Positions 33,678 to 42,673 of a stretch of 64,000 nucleotides of DNA are shown piece after piece; the first letter of the stretch is position 1; every line of letters starts with the position of its first letter. The notes under the pieces were generated by a model. The model was not told where the DNA came from. It searched no databases and saw only the letters and a program-made list of their open reading frames with translations. This DNA comes from an uncultured Dyadobacter sp. Lineage in GTDB: Bacteria; Bacteroidota; Bacteroidia; Cytophagales; Spirosomataceae. The stretch covers positions 329,355-393,354 of the forward strand of contig NZ_CAMLSE010000004.1 in NCBI RefSeq assembly GCF_946482605.1, given 5' to 3'. Made by a program: the position numbers and the translations under genes.

Positions 33678-34493
33678 TCATCGTCCGAAAGCCTTTCCGG
33701 GAGTGACGCCGTAGAAGTTTTTGAACTCTTTGATGAAGTGCGCCTGATCGTAGTAGCCTGTGTCGTAAAACAATTTGTTCTCCCGCAGACTTTGCTGGGA
33801 AGGTTTGGCGCGGAGGATGTTCTGAAAACGCACCACCTGGCTGAACGTTTTGGCCGAATCCCCTATATAAAACCCGAAAAGCCGGCGTAGTTGGCGCTGG
33901 CTGAGCCCGGTATCGAGGTCCTTTTCGACGTTCAGGACGCCATTATTTTTAAGAATGATGGAAAGGGCGTGGTAAAAACGCGGATCGTAGTCAAAATCAA
34001 CCTCGCCGCGTAAGCGCAGAAAATAGTGGTCGAACCGCATCTTAATTTCAGACATGGGCATGTCGCCTCCAAATTGCGACGCGATGTAATGCGCGGTCGC
34101 CGGAAGCACCGCTCCGAGGTTTTCGAACCGGTTACTGAGCTCCGATGCATTGATTTTGAAGAGTTGGGGAAACATGGTGGGTAGAAACCGTACACCTACA
34201 TAATTGAAACTGTTATCCAACGGGAACTCGGTGTATTTTTTACAAAACCCCATCACAAAATTCTCCGCAGCATTATGCGGCTCGAAAAAGATATCGATAC
34301 AGCCGTCGGCGACTACACGGTAAAAGAACGGAGCATCGAGCACCGCGGTTGTCTGCAACTGCCAATAACAATAAATAATGTCGCGCAGCGCATCGTCGGG
34401 TAAAAATTCCTGGTAAGTCACCTGTGCAGCTGATTGTTTGACAGCGGGCTGGACCGGACGGTAGAGTCCGCGGATATCAGGCGTGTTTGGCAT
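33678..34493 (-). CDS. AraC family transcriptional regulator
   Basis: A 271-residue regulator from ATG 34493 (a longer frame to 34529 exists). The N-terminus (YQEFLPDDALRDIIYCYWQL) is the sensing domain of the DUF6597-like type common in Bacteroidota, and the C-terminus has two HTH units, with DTGLSQRQLRRLFGFYIGDSAKTFSQVVRFQN and YYDQAHFIKEFKNFYGVTP. It is divergent from the methyltransferase gene at 34677; a 6+6 palindrome in the shared gap could be its operator. The ligand is unknown. Confidence 0.88.
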   Translation of the reverse strand: MPNTPDIRGLYRPVQPAVKQSAAQVTYQEFLPDDALRDIIYCYWQLQTTAVLDAPFFYRVVADGCIDIFFEPHNAAENFVMGFCKKYTEFPLDNSFNYVGVRFLPTMFPQLFKINASELSNRFENLGAVLPATAHYIASQFGGDMPMSEIKMRFDHYFLRLRGEVDFDYDPRFYHALSIILKNNGVLNVEKDLDTGLSQRQLRRLFGFYIGDSAKTFSQVVRFQNILRAKPSQQSLRENKLFYDTGYYDQAHFIKEFKNFYGVTPGKAFGR

Positions 34494-34592
34494 GAAAGAA
34501 ATTACCGGTTTGAAATCAGCGCTTACCACAGGCTAAATCTGGTGGCATGGATTTTGAAATATAAAAATTATGTATTTACTTGTTAATCAGCA

Positions 34593-34610
34593 AGTAACGG
34601 ATCGGTTACT
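34593..34610. promoter_or_regulatory. Possible operator palindrome between divergent AraC and methyltransferase genes
   Basis: AGTAAC (34593-34598), six bases containing GATC, then GTTACT (34605-34610): an 18-base palindrome in the 183-base gap between the two divergent genes. Its location is what one expects of a regulator site, but there is no independent support. Confidence 0.3.
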
Positions 34611-34676
34611 CTTTTTTACACTCATCATCCAGTACAGATGCCTGTTGAATCGTTCTAATTTAACACATACATAACT

Positions 34677-35471
34677 ATGAGTAAAGTGCTCGACGACCTG
34701 AGGTTATATGCAGGTGTAATTAAAAGGGTGGGATACACCCTCACATTCGGGATGCTGAGTTCGGATTCCCGCAACGAATTGTTGAAACTCTACAATAATT
34801 ATGGCGCCGGGCCCGAATCGGGCGATCGCACGCCGGAGGATCCTTTTATTATTCCCAAGACCGACGTTTTTGAAATTTTTGGCAACGATTCGGCCGCCTA
34901 CGAGGGTGTTTACGAATGCGGGTTCGGGCATACTACGGAATTTGAGCTCAAAGTGATTAGTAATCTCGTTAAAAAATGGAATCCGAAAAGGATTTTCGAG
35001 ATCGGCACATTCCAGGGGCGCACCACCTTGAATATGGCGCTGAATACCGGAACTGATACAGAAATCATTACGCTGGATCTCCCTGCCGATGAACTGGAAT
35101 CCACCCAGATGGAAATTGAAGAGGGGGAAGTGCGGTATGTTAAAAAAGAAGTCTCCGGTGAGCGTTTCATCGGCCATCCCGCCGCTTCTAAAATACGCCA
35201 GGTTTTCGGCGACTCTGCCTCATTTCCTTTTCAGGATTACGGCAATTCGGTGGATGTCGCATTTATCGACGGGTCACATGCATATGAATATGTTTTGAAT
35301 GACAGTGAAAAAGTAATGTCAATCATGCGCAAAGGCGGACTGATCATCTGGCACGATTACACCAACTGGCCCGGCGTCTGGACGGCGCTGAATGAACTTT
35401 TTCAAAGCGACGGGCGATTCAGGGGGATCAAGCACATTGGGGGCACCAGCATTGCCATTCTGACGGTTTAA
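34677..35471 (+). CDS. Class I SAM-dependent methyltransferase (Methyltransf_24 type)
   Basis: A 264-residue cytoplasmic protein. Motif I is RIFEIGTFQGRTTLNMALN (residues about 103-121), the acidic end of strand 2 is IITLDLPADE, and the catalytic-loop motif is DVAFIDGSHAYEYV, all typical of O-methyltransferases acting on phenols or sugars. GGLIIWHDYTNWPGVWTALNEL matches the group's strand 5. No substrate can be deduced from context. It is transcribed away from an AraC gene and may be controlled by it. Confidence 0.82.
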   Translation: MSKVLDDLRLYAGVIKRVGYTLTFGMLSSDSRNELLKLYNNYGAGPESGDRTPEDPFIIPKTDVFEIFGNDSAAYEGVYECGFGHTTEFELKVISNLVKKWNPKRIFEIGTFQGRTTLNMALNTGTDTEIITLDLPADELESTQMEIEEGEVRYVKKEVSGERFIGHPAASKIRQVFGDSASFPFQDYGNSVDVAFIDGSHAYEYVLNDSEKVMSIMRKGGLIIWHDYTNWPGVWTALNELFQSDGRFRGIKHIGGTSIAILTV

Positions 35472-35604
35472 TGCAGGGCATTACCGGGTGCTTCCAAAAC
35501 GACGTATAGCAATCAGCGGTTTGCAGCTCCAATATCTTAATAATACCGGCATTGTTTTTGTGGTCATGTTATTCCTAGGAACTAACAAAAAACCAGATGT
35601 CCGT

Positions 35605-36105
35605 ATGAGCAAGAACACATTGACTGCCGCCTACCTGAAAGAGCTCGATGCCGAGTACACCGCCACACGTAAATGCCTGGAACGGATTCCGGTTACATTA
35701 TCCGATTACAAGCCGCATCCGAAGTCCATGCAAATGGGCTACCTCACCCTGCTGGTTGCCGAAATTCCGTTCTGGATCACACAAATGGTAGAAGTGGGCG
35801 AGCTTGATCTCGCCACTTACAAGCGTTTTGAGGCCGAGACAACAGAGGAATTGGTAGCCCATTTTGAGGAAAATTTTAGCGGTGCCAAAAATGCGCTGCA
35901 AAATGTGACCGACGAAGCGCTCGACGCGCCATTCTATCTTAAAAACCAGGGCCAGGTTTTGTTCACACAGCCCCGGCTGGAAGGTGTCGGCTCGACGATC
36001 AATCATTGGGTGCATCATCGGGGCCAGCTGACGGTCTACATGCGCCTCAACGATATTGCGGTGCCCTCGATTTACGGACCATCGGCCGACGACCGCACTT
36101 TTTGA
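35605..36105 (+). CDS. DinB family protein
   Basis: A 166-residue four-helix protein of the DinB/DfsB superfamily. ATG 35605 is chosen; the 39-codon longer frame begins in unlikely coding sequence. Metal-binding His residues are present at HHRGQLTVYMRLND, the conserved C-terminal stretch of the family, and in MGYLTLLVAEIPFW. Family members are thiol-dependent transferases or metal-binding proteins of mostly unknown role. The stop TGA abuts the stop of the convergent HAD gene inside TGATCA. Confidence 0.82.
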   Translation: MSKNTLTAAYLKELDAEYTATRKCLERIPVTLSDYKPHPKSMQMGYLTLLVAEIPFWITQMVEVGELDLATYKRFEAETTEELVAHFEENFSGAKNALQNVTDEALDAPFYLKNQGQVLFTQPRLEGVGSTINHWVHHRGQLTVYMRLNDIAVPSIYGPSADDRTF

Positions 36106-36747
36106 TCAGCGGGGCGGACCGAAGCGATCGAATTGTTCTTGTTTTAATTGTTCCAGGATCTCTTTCGTGGACTCGAACGTCGTGTGCTGAAAGGCCCGCA
36201 GCCCGAGCGTTTTAGCCATGTTGGCGAACATGATGCGGTCATCGAAATAAACGCATTGGCTGGGTGTTGCCTGTGCAATGCCCATAGCCAGTTCAAATAT
36301 CCTGGGATCGGGTTTGCGCATTTTTACTTCGCAGGAAGAAATAAATGCGTCGAAGCAAGTATGCAATTTAAATTTCTGGACGCGATAGTCGTTCAGTTCT
36401 TTTCCTTCATTATTGATTGAAATAATGCGGAAGCCGCAGTCCTTTTTCCATTCTTTGAGCCATGCCAGCATTCCCGGCAATTCTACCGACTGCGAATACA
36501 TGAATTCTTTGAAATCTTCGCGCACAAAATCGCGCGGGTGATTGAAAATGACCGTGTCGAGGTACTGGTCGAGATTGACACTTCCTATTTCGTACACATT
36601 GAATATGAAATTATGGAGCTGGTCCATTTCCTTGTAATTAAGTCCGAATTTTTCGGCTGCCAACAGGCGGGACTCATGGCCCCAGCCGTTGCTCAGAAGG
36701 ACGCCTCCGATATCGAAGAAAAGAATTTTGAGATCGCTGATTTGCAT
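36106..36747 (-). CDS. HAD-IA family hydrolase
   Basis: A 213-residue haloacid dehalogenase-like hydrolase. The core begins LFFDIGGVLLSNGW: first Asp of the motif is present, and the second position, normally Asp in phosphatases (DxDxT), is Gly, as in the alpha-D-glucose-1-phosphatase/YihX branch that uses DxGGVL. Motif II falls in IISINNEGKELNDYR, and motif III/IV in MRKPDPRIFEL and YFDDRIMFANMA. It is probably a sugar-phosphate phosphatase. Single gene, convergent with and abutting the DinB gene. Confidence 0.85.
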   Translation of the reverse strand: MQISDLKILFFDIGGVLLSNGWGHESRLLAAEKFGLNYKEMDQLHNFIFNVYEIGSVNLDQYLDTVIFNHPRDFVREDFKEFMYSQSVELPGMLAWLKEWKKDCGFRIISINNEGKELNDYRVQKFKLHTCFDAFISSCEVKMRKPDPRIFELAMGIAQATPSQCVYFDDRIMFANMAKTLGLRAFQHTTFESTKEILEQLKQEQFDRFGPPR

Positions 36748-36771
36748 TGTTAAACTGGTATTTAAATGTGA

Positions 36772-37242
36772 TTACTTTTTTGTCATTGGATAATGATACA
36801 GGAGAATTGATCCCGGTGCATCGATTCTAACCATGCTCAGCGTCATGAGTACGCCCGTCGGCGAGGGCTCAATTTTGACGTCGAAACTGGCTTTGTACTG
36901 AACCTTTCCGTCGATCCTCCCTTCTGCTTGCCTCACAAAAGTCAATTGATGTTCGGAAATCGCCGCTACGTCGTTGAACAACAATTTCAGGTTATTCGCG
37001 TCGAAACCTTTGTTACCGAAAAAGGGGCCGGGGAAGCCGGTAATACTGATTTCGACCATATTATTTCGCGTATAACCTACACTCAGGTCGATTTTCTGAC
37101 TGTTGGCATCGGGGTCTTTTGCAATCCACGAAAATTCACCCAGGTATTTCTCGAGAGACGGATTGGGACCCGGGTCTTTGAGGCGGGTCTTGCAACCAAC
37201 GATAGATAAGGCAATGATGAGCAGCAGCAGGTGGCGGATCAA
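36772..37242 (-). CDS. Lipoprotein of unknown function
   Basis: About 156 residues. A TTG at 37242 is used as the start because it puts the SPII signal LIRHLLLLIIALSIVGC at the N-terminus, with the lipobox cysteine at residue 17; the ATG frame to 37347 would add 35 residues unlike any signal. The mature part alternates strands (KIDLSVGYTRNNMVEISITG, LTFVRQAEGRIDGKVQYK) and may be a small beta-sandwich. No family is recognised. It lies apart from its neighbours. Confidence 0.6.
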   Translation of the reverse strand: MIRHLLLLIIALSIVGCKTRLKDPGPNPSLEKYLGEFSWIAKDPDANSQKIDLSVGYTRNNMVEISITGFPGPFFGNKGFDANNLKLLFNDVAAISEHQLTFVRQAEGRIDGKVQYKASFDVKIEPSPTGVLMTLSMVRIDAPGSILLYHYPMTKK

Positions 37243-37672
37243 GGAGATTTCGTAAAAGTGAGATTGCGAAATTATGCTTTTATGGGACGGGCGGCAATAG
37301 GGGAGCGATAATTCGTTGTTGTCTAAGTGAGCGAACGCTGTGACCAACTCTTTCCGCTTCTTCGGGTATCTTTTATCGCATAGGAGCTGAGCAGTCGTTA
37401 TCCATTGTTTTTACTATTCTGATTGCGTCAGATCAGAAACCAATGCTTTCAAAGCAGTTATACTTTTAGCATTTAGATTTATCTATATACCTATTCTATT
37501 ATTGAATAGGATAAATTTATTTATGACAGGTTGTTATTTAAGTTTTTTATAGGTTACTTCATATTGGATATTTAAACATCTTGGATAATTGCTGCTTCAT
37601 CTTTGTCTCTTAACTAAAATGAAACAGTTTTTTAAGCTTTGATTAAAACCTTGACCTAAACCTGCCCGCTAC
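37243..37672. other. AT-rich intergenic region upstream of the T9SS tandem array
   Basis: About 430 bases without a gene, markedly AT-rich between 37380 and 37670. It contains a perfect 7-bp hairpin, CCTATTC (37490-37496) and GAATAGG (37504-37510), around a 7-base loop, and a weak -7-like CATCTTTG at 37598-37605. No terminator with a T tract was seen. It is presumably the leader and control region of the first T9SS gene. Confidence 0.5.
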
Positions 37673-38800
37673 ATGAGAAAAATTTTCCCATTGCTCCTTT
37701 TTACAATGGTGACATTGCAGCTTCAGGCCCAAACTATTCAGGCCACTCTTCGTTTTGGATCTGACCCGAAAGAACAGATACTGACAATCCGCAATAATTC
37801 ATTGTCGAATGTGGCGGGAAATATTACAAAGGTACAGTTTACGGTGTTTATGAATTTCGGAGATAGTTATCCGCCTATGGATGCTTTGAAATTCTTAAGC
37901 GTATCTACTTTGCCGGCACCCAACACGGGAAGCTTTAGTACTAACAGCTTCATGAGCTTCCTTTCGTTTTATTTGGCTACAACGTGGACCGGGAGCAAAG
38001 CAGTAGACCTTGATCCTGGCGAAGAAATGGATTTTGTTGTCTTTTCACTCCGTGCCGAGGTGCCAAACTATACTACTTATTTCAGCCCATTGAGGATGGT
38101 GTATTCCAACCCAATGTTTGCTGCCGGGAGAGTTTTTACAGTCGAGCTGGATGGCGTGAGTGTGACGGACAATGGGTTCAACAGATTTTACGCCAGTGGC
38201 CCATCAGTTACTGTTACCAACTCCGCGGATTATTCTGACCTCGTTTTAACCAATTTTACAGAGGCTAATTTGCCGGTTAAACTCAAAACGTTCGAAGCCA
38301 GACCTGAGGGGCAGGAGGTCCGGTTGGTATGGTCGACTTCCGAAGAAGAGAACAGCGATTATTTCAGCATAGAGCATAGCTTAGATGCAAAGCAATGGAG
38401 CGACGTGGGACGAGTTGAATCGGTTGGGGAGAGCAAAGTGTTGAGAAATTATGGTTTTACGCATTCAGGGACCAGCCCTGGTGGCAACTACTATCGGCTA
38501 AAAATGGTCGACACGGATGAAACTTACGCATACTCCAAAATAGTAAATGTGGATATTGAAGACGGTAAGGAAAATGCTGTTTATCCTAACCCGGCAACCA
38601 ATACAATTACATTTACAAAGGCAGTTGCCCCTGATTCGAAAGTCCGGATCCTGGATGTTTCAGGCAAAGTCGTTTACAGTTCGGTGCGTGTCAATCCTTT
38701 TGCGGCCATATCGCTGGATCATTTATCGTCCGGACAGTTTTTCGTAGAAGTAGAAGATGTTAAAGCGCGTGTAACGCGCTACAAAGTGGTGAAAAAATAG
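37673..38800 (+). CDS. T9SS type A sorting-domain protein, paralogue 1
   Basis: A 375-residue exported protein (signal IFPLLLFTMVTLQLQAQ). An N-terminal unknown domain (residues 20-195) is followed by a Fn3-like linker (LPVKLKTFEARPEGQEVRLVWSTSEEENSDYFSIEHS) and a C-terminal Por secretion tail starting VYPNPATNTITFTKAV and ending YKVVKK. The tail is the signal for the type IX system, so the protein crosses the outer membrane and is probably released or attached to the surface. No catalytic motif is visible in the N-terminal domain, so adhesion or matrix is plausible. First of three tandem copies. Confidence 0.88.
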   Translation: MRKIFPLLLFTMVTLQLQAQTIQATLRFGSDPKEQILTIRNNSLSNVAGNITKVQFTVFMNFGDSYPPMDALKFLSVSTLPAPNTGSFSTNSFMSFLSFYLATTWTGSKAVDLDPGEEMDFVVFSLRAEVPNYTTYFSPLRMVYSNPMFAAGRVFTVELDGVSVTDNGFNRFYASGPSVTVTNSADYSDLVLTNFTEANLPVKLKTFEARPEGQEVRLVWSTSEEENSDYFSIEHSLDAKQWSDVGRVESVGESKVLRNYGFTHSGTSPGGNYYRLKMVDTDETYAYSKIVNVDIEDGKENAVYPNPATNTITFTKAVAPDSKVRILDVSGKVVYSSVRVNPFAAISLDHLSSGQFFVEVEDVKARVTRYKVVKK

Positions 38801-38891
38801 AGATGAGGGCTGAAAACAGGCGAGTTTTAAGGGAGTTTGGCTTTGAAAAGTAATTGATAATCGAATAACTATTTTTTTAAACCTAAATGCT

Positions 38892-40049
38892 ATGAAAATA
38901 CAGAAACTTCTACTTTTCTTCTTTTTTGCCATTGTGTTTTTTAACGCGGAGGCTCAGGATATACAGGGAAGCCTGCGTTATGGCTCAGACTCTAAAAAAC
39001 AGAGACTGGTGATCCGGAACAACTCATCCGCAAAGATTACCGGAAATCTGACCAAAGTTAAATTTTGTCTGGGTACTAATTTCGGCGATTACTTTGGTAG
39101 TGGTGAAAAAGCTTTTGACTTTTTAAGCCTCAACACTATGCCGATTCCAGGTAATGGGAGTTTTGTTACCAAAAGTTTTGCTAGTATGTCGGCCAATTAT
39201 GTCAACGCTTTGTGGACAGGGACAATCGCTATCGACCTCGATCCAGCAGAAGAAATGGATATTTTTGAGTTCTCTGTTATCGTAAAAACGGATTTCAAAC
39301 TCTGGGGCCAGCCATTAGCCCCGTTAAGTGTATCTTTTAGAGACCCAATTAATACGCATAGCGGTGAAGATTGGAACTGGTTTGTTGAAGTGGATGGGGT
39401 CGATATGACGACTTCCGGCTGGTACAAATTTTACAGTACAGGGCCTGACGTTACAGTCAGCACTTTGGTGGGAATGGACGCAAAAGCTACATTAGCGACT
39501 TTCTCGTTCGTAAACCTGCCGGTAAGGCTAAGTCGCTTTGAAGGGAAGAGAGAGGGGAATACGGCGCAATTGAGCTGGTCTACATCGGAGGAGGTGAATA
39601 GCGACTACTTTGGAATAGAACACAGCCTGGATGCTAAAACCTGGAAAGAGGTAGGCCGGGTAGCATCATTCGGAGAAAGCCGCGAGGAGAGGAATTATAC
39701 ATTCAGCCACACGCCGCCGCGGCAAGCGGAGGTGAACTACTACCGACTGAAAATGGTGGACTTAGATAAAACACACGCCTTTTCGAAGATCGTGAATGTG
39801 AAATTCAATGAGCATACTACGGAATCCGTCTATCCAAACCCTGTCTTAAATAAGTTTCAACTTACCAATGGCGGGTTGAATAATGTAGTCAAAGTCAGGG
39901 TTTTTGATGTATCCGGTAAGCTTCTTTATGAGTCCTCCCGCGTCGATAAATCAGGAGTATCCATTGGACATCTGGCGTCCGGCAAGTTTTATGTTGAACT
40001 AGAGGGCAGAGGCGGCATTCTTAAAAAGTATCAGATTGTAAAGAAATGA
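38892..40049 (+). CDS. T9SS type A sorting-domain protein, paralogue 2
   Basis: A 385-residue paralogue with the same order: signal (LLLFFFFAIVFFNAEAQ), unknown N-terminal domain opening IQGSLRYGSDSKKQRLVIRNNSS, Fn3-like linker (LPVRLSRFEGKREGNTAQLSWSTSEE), and secretion tail from VYPNPVLNKFQLTNGG to QIVKK. It is the most divergent of the three: the phrase shared by copies 1 and 3 (SKAVDLDPGEEMDFV) reads TIAIDLDPAEEMDIF here, and its tail lacks ITFTKA. The gap from copy 1 is 91 bases. Function as for its neighbours, unknown. Confidence 0.86.
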   Translation: MKIQKLLLFFFFAIVFFNAEAQDIQGSLRYGSDSKKQRLVIRNNSSAKITGNLTKVKFCLGTNFGDYFGSGEKAFDFLSLNTMPIPGNGSFVTKSFASMSANYVNALWTGTIAIDLDPAEEMDIFEFSVIVKTDFKLWGQPLAPLSVSFRDPINTHSGEDWNWFVEVDGVDMTTSGWYKFYSTGPDVTVSTLVGMDAKATLATFSFVNLPVRLSRFEGKREGNTAQLSWSTSEEVNSDYFGIEHSLDAKTWKEVGRVASFGESREERNYTFSHTPPRQAEVNYYRLKMVDLDKTHAFSKIVNVKFNEHTTESVYPNPVLNKFQLTNGGLNNVVKVRVFDVSGKLLYESSRVDKSGVSIGHLASGKFYVELEGRGGILKKYQIVKK

Positions 40050-40134
40050 AAGACCCCGATAGTGTCGCATAGACAGAATATTTCAGATCATTGATTGATT
40101 GCCTTTTTAACTTACGCTATATAAATTGACTTAT

Positions 40135-41271
40135 ATGAAAATGACGAAACTTTTACCGCTGCTTCTGTTGATGGTTGCGACATTTCATGCGACATTTCAA
40201 TTGCATGCGCAGACTATTCAGGGGACTTTACTTTTTGGATCTAATCCCGAGGAAGTGATCCTGAGAATCCGTAACAATTCGGCTTCGGCCGTGGCCGGTA
40301 ATGTAACGAAGGTGCAATTTACACTCGGGATGTATTTCGGAAGCCAGACGCCGGAAGATGGTCTGACATTCATGAGCGTTTACACGCTTCCGACGAATAC
40401 GGGTGCTTTCAGTAGTTCTAGTTTCATGAACTTTGGCAGCAATTATTTGAAAGCGACCTGGATGGGATCCAAGGCAGTTGATCTTGATCCGGGTGAAGAA
40501 ATGGACTTCGTCGGGTTCACATTGAAGGTGCAGTCATGGGACGATCCATCTGGTTTTAGCAGCTTAGCGATGTATTACGCCGATCCGATGTTTGTAGACA
40601 ATCGTGACTGGATTGTTGAGCTTGGTGGAGTAAATCTGGCGGCAGGTGGTGATACAAAATTTTATAGCAGCGGACCTACCGTGACAGTCAGTAATTCACC
40701 AGGTTCTGCGAGCGTCAGACTGACCACATTTAACGCAGGAAGTTTGCCGGTGAAACTTGCAGCATTCCGGGCCACAAAAGAAGGAATGAACGTCCACCTG
40801 AAATGGGTAACTTCGGAAGAAATCAACAGCGACTATTTTTTGATTGAGCACAGCCAGGATGCCAAACGGTGGGACAGCATCGGCCGGATCGAATCTTTCG
40901 GTGAAAGCAAGGAGTCACGTGCGTACGATTTTACACATCCATCGGGCACTCCCGGGCTTCAATATTACCGGTTAAAAATGGTCGACATGGACGGGACTTT
41001 TGCATATTCTAAAATATTGGATGTGCGCATTGAGGACGGCGAAGAAAATGCGATCTATCCTAACCCGGCCAACGATGCAATTACCTTTACAAAAGCGTTG
41101 GCTCACGGCGCAAAGGTTCGGATTCTGGATACTTCCGGGAAAGTCAGATCAATCCACTCCAATGCTTCCGGGACAATTCAACTAGGTCATTTATCGTCGG
41201 GGCAATTTTTCGTAGAAGTGGAAACGGATAGTAAAATTCAGGTAAAGCGCTACAAGGTAATAAAGAAGTAG
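40135..41271 (+). CDS. T9SS type A sorting-domain protein, paralogue 3
   Basis: A 378-residue paralogue from ATG 40135 (a TTG three codons earlier is possible). Signal LLPLLLLMVATFHATFQLHAQ, N-terminal domain opening IQGTLLFGSNPEEVILRIRNNS, linker (LPVKLAAFRATKEGMNVHLKWVTSEEINSDYFLIEHS) and secretion tail starting IYPNPANDAITFTKAL. It is closer to copy 1 than to copy 2 in both N-terminal domain and tail, suggesting that 1 and 3 exchanged sequence or arose later. The gene ends at a strong bidirectional hairpin. Confidence 0.87.
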   Translation: MKMTKLLPLLLLMVATFHATFQLHAQTIQGTLLFGSNPEEVILRIRNNSASAVAGNVTKVQFTLGMYFGSQTPEDGLTFMSVYTLPTNTGAFSSSSFMNFGSNYLKATWMGSKAVDLDPGEEMDFVGFTLKVQSWDDPSGFSSLAMYYADPMFVDNRDWIVELGGVNLAAGGDTKFYSSGPTVTVSNSPGSASVRLTTFNAGSLPVKLAAFRATKEGMNVHLKWVTSEEINSDYFLIEHSQDAKRWDSIGRIESFGESKESRAYDFTHPSGTPGLQYYRLKMVDMDGTFAYSKILDVRIEDGEENAIYPNPANDAITFTKALAHGAKVRILDTSGKVRSIHSNASGTIQLGHLSSGQFFVEVETDSKIQVKRYKVIKK

Positions 41272-41278
41272 ACCGCAG

Positions 41279-41317
41279 GTGCCTGGTCAACTTTTGACTT
41301 GGCCAGGCACTATTTTG
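41279..41317. terminator. Bidirectional terminator after the T9SS array
   Basis: A 12-base arm GTGCCTGGTCAA (41279-41290) pairs with 41299-41310 (11 of 12 positions), followed by TATTTTG. It sits in the 46-base gap between convergent genes and can end both. Confidence 0.7.
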
Positions 41318-42481
41318 TCACTTCCGACGCGGTTTCGTGCGGTCAGTTGGAAGTGCTTTTTCGATTTCCCTGATGATTTGCGCCAAAGTTTCATCGTTGT
41401 TGTTGCAGAGTAACAAAATGGTTCTGTCCACATCGATGTAGCGTACAAATTCGGTCTTGTAACCCGGATTGTCACCGTTGTGCCTGATCACCTTACCCCA
41501 TTGCGGGTGCTCTTCCAGTTTCCAGCCAAATCCGTATGGAGATAGGTTACCGTCGTTAAGCCTGGCAGGGGAGAAAGCCTGCCGGAGCGTTTCCGGTTTT
41601 ACAAGCTTGCCGCCATATAATGCGCGATCCCATTTCAGGAGGTCGGCCGTGGTGGAACTTACGCGCCCCGGGCCTTTACGGTCTCCGAGCCAGACGGCGT
41701 AATTGAACTGCGGGAATGAGTCGGCCGGGATGTATCTTTGTTTTTCAGCTACATACAAGTGCCCAATGGCCAGGTTTTTAAGTTGGCTTTTCTCCGCTCG
41801 GCTTCGGATATCCGTGTCTTTCATCTCATAAGGTCTGAAAAAGCGCTCGCGGCAGAATGTGATGAACTCCTGACCTGACGCCTTTTCAGTAATGCTCGCG
41901 AGTAACATATAGCCCGTGTTGCTGTATTGATATTTTGCACCGGGTTCAAACAACACCGGCGGGTGATATTGAATGAGGTAGGCAATGTTGTCTGCATTGC
42001 CCGCGACTTTGGCCTTGTCCCAATATTTATCCATTACCTCCTGGTAATCGGGAAGACCGGAGGTGTGGTTTAATAGATGCCGGATGGTAACACCGGGGTA
42101 GGGCAGCCCGGGAATGTACTGGTCGATAGGGTCATCAAACTTTAATTTACCTTCATCGGCCAGAACCATGATAGTCATGGCGGTAAACTGTTTGGAAACC
42201 GAAGCCAATTCGAAGATCGAAGCGGTTGTCATCGGTTCACGGGTTTCGAAACTGCGAAAGCCGAACGCCCTTTCATAAATAGGTTTGCCATTATCCGCAA
42301 CCAGGACGACACCGCTGAAATCCTTTGTCCGGGCAAATACAGCGTCGAGTTCTGCATTGAGTGAAGCCGTGTGGCGGGCGGTTTTACAAGATACCAGAAC
42401 CAAAATAAGCAAAGCTGCCATTACAATCTGGCAGCTTGTCGGGGATTTTGCGGTGGCCGTACCGCTGAATGTCAAATGCAT
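41318..42481 (-). CDS. Beta-lactamase-fold serine hydrolase lipoprotein
   Basis: A 387-residue protein of the class C beta-lactamase/DD-peptidase fold. The catalytic SxxK is in ELASVSKQFTA, the tyrosine motif is YSNTGY, and a third-box-like stretch (HNGDNPGYKTE) occupies the KTG position. A SPII-like cysteine is present in LLILVLVSCK, after a charged N-terminal extension that may be untranslated (Met21 is an alternative start). Such proteins in Bacteroidota are usually esterases or D-aminopeptidases, not antibiotic-resistance enzymes; none of the known beta-lactamase features beyond the fold are seen. Convergent with the T9SS array. Confidence 0.85.
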   Translation of the reverse strand: MHLTFSGTATAKSPTSCQIVMAALLILVLVSCKTARHTASLNAELDAVFARTKDFSGVVLVADNGKPIYERAFGFRSFETREPMTTASIFELASVSKQFTAMTIMVLADEGKLKFDDPIDQYIPGLPYPGVTIRHLLNHTSGLPDYQEVMDKYWDKAKVAGNADNIAYLIQYHPPVLFEPGAKYQYSNTGYMLLASITEKASGQEFITFCRERFFRPYEMKDTDIRSRAEKSQLKNLAIGHLYVAEKQRYIPADSFPQFNYAVWLGDRKGPGRVSSTTADLLKWDRALYGGKLVKPETLRQAFSPARLNDGNLSPYGFGWKLEEHPQWGKVIRHNGDNPGYKTEFVRYIDVDRTILLLCNNNDETLAQIIREIEKALPTDRTKPRRK

Positions 42482-42573
42482 GGAAAGGGTTAGTTGTTTG
42501 GAAAAATAAAGTGCGGCTGTGAAGCTAGCAAATTACTTTCCCGGGAAAAAGCAAAAGCCACTTGAACGTATCA

Positions 42574-42634
42574 TTCTCAGGCCTCTGGCCGGTCTTTACA
42601 TCTGAAATGCTGAAGACTGGCCGAGGCCTGAGAA
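42574..42634. repeat. Long inverted repeat between two genes
   Basis: TTCTCAGGCCTC near 42574 and its complement ending at 42634 form an extended stem of about 22 pairs with one bulge and one mismatch (42574-42596 versus 42613-42634). No T tract follows on either strand, so termination is uncertain. Confidence 0.55.
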
Positions 42635-42673
42635 CGGGTACCTGAAGAATGACCTTAAAACCAACTATGCATG

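Noticed and set aside
42574..42634. Terminator of the Tyr/Gly-rich gene
   Set aside because: The stem is long, but there is no T tract on either strand, so it is listed only as a repeat.
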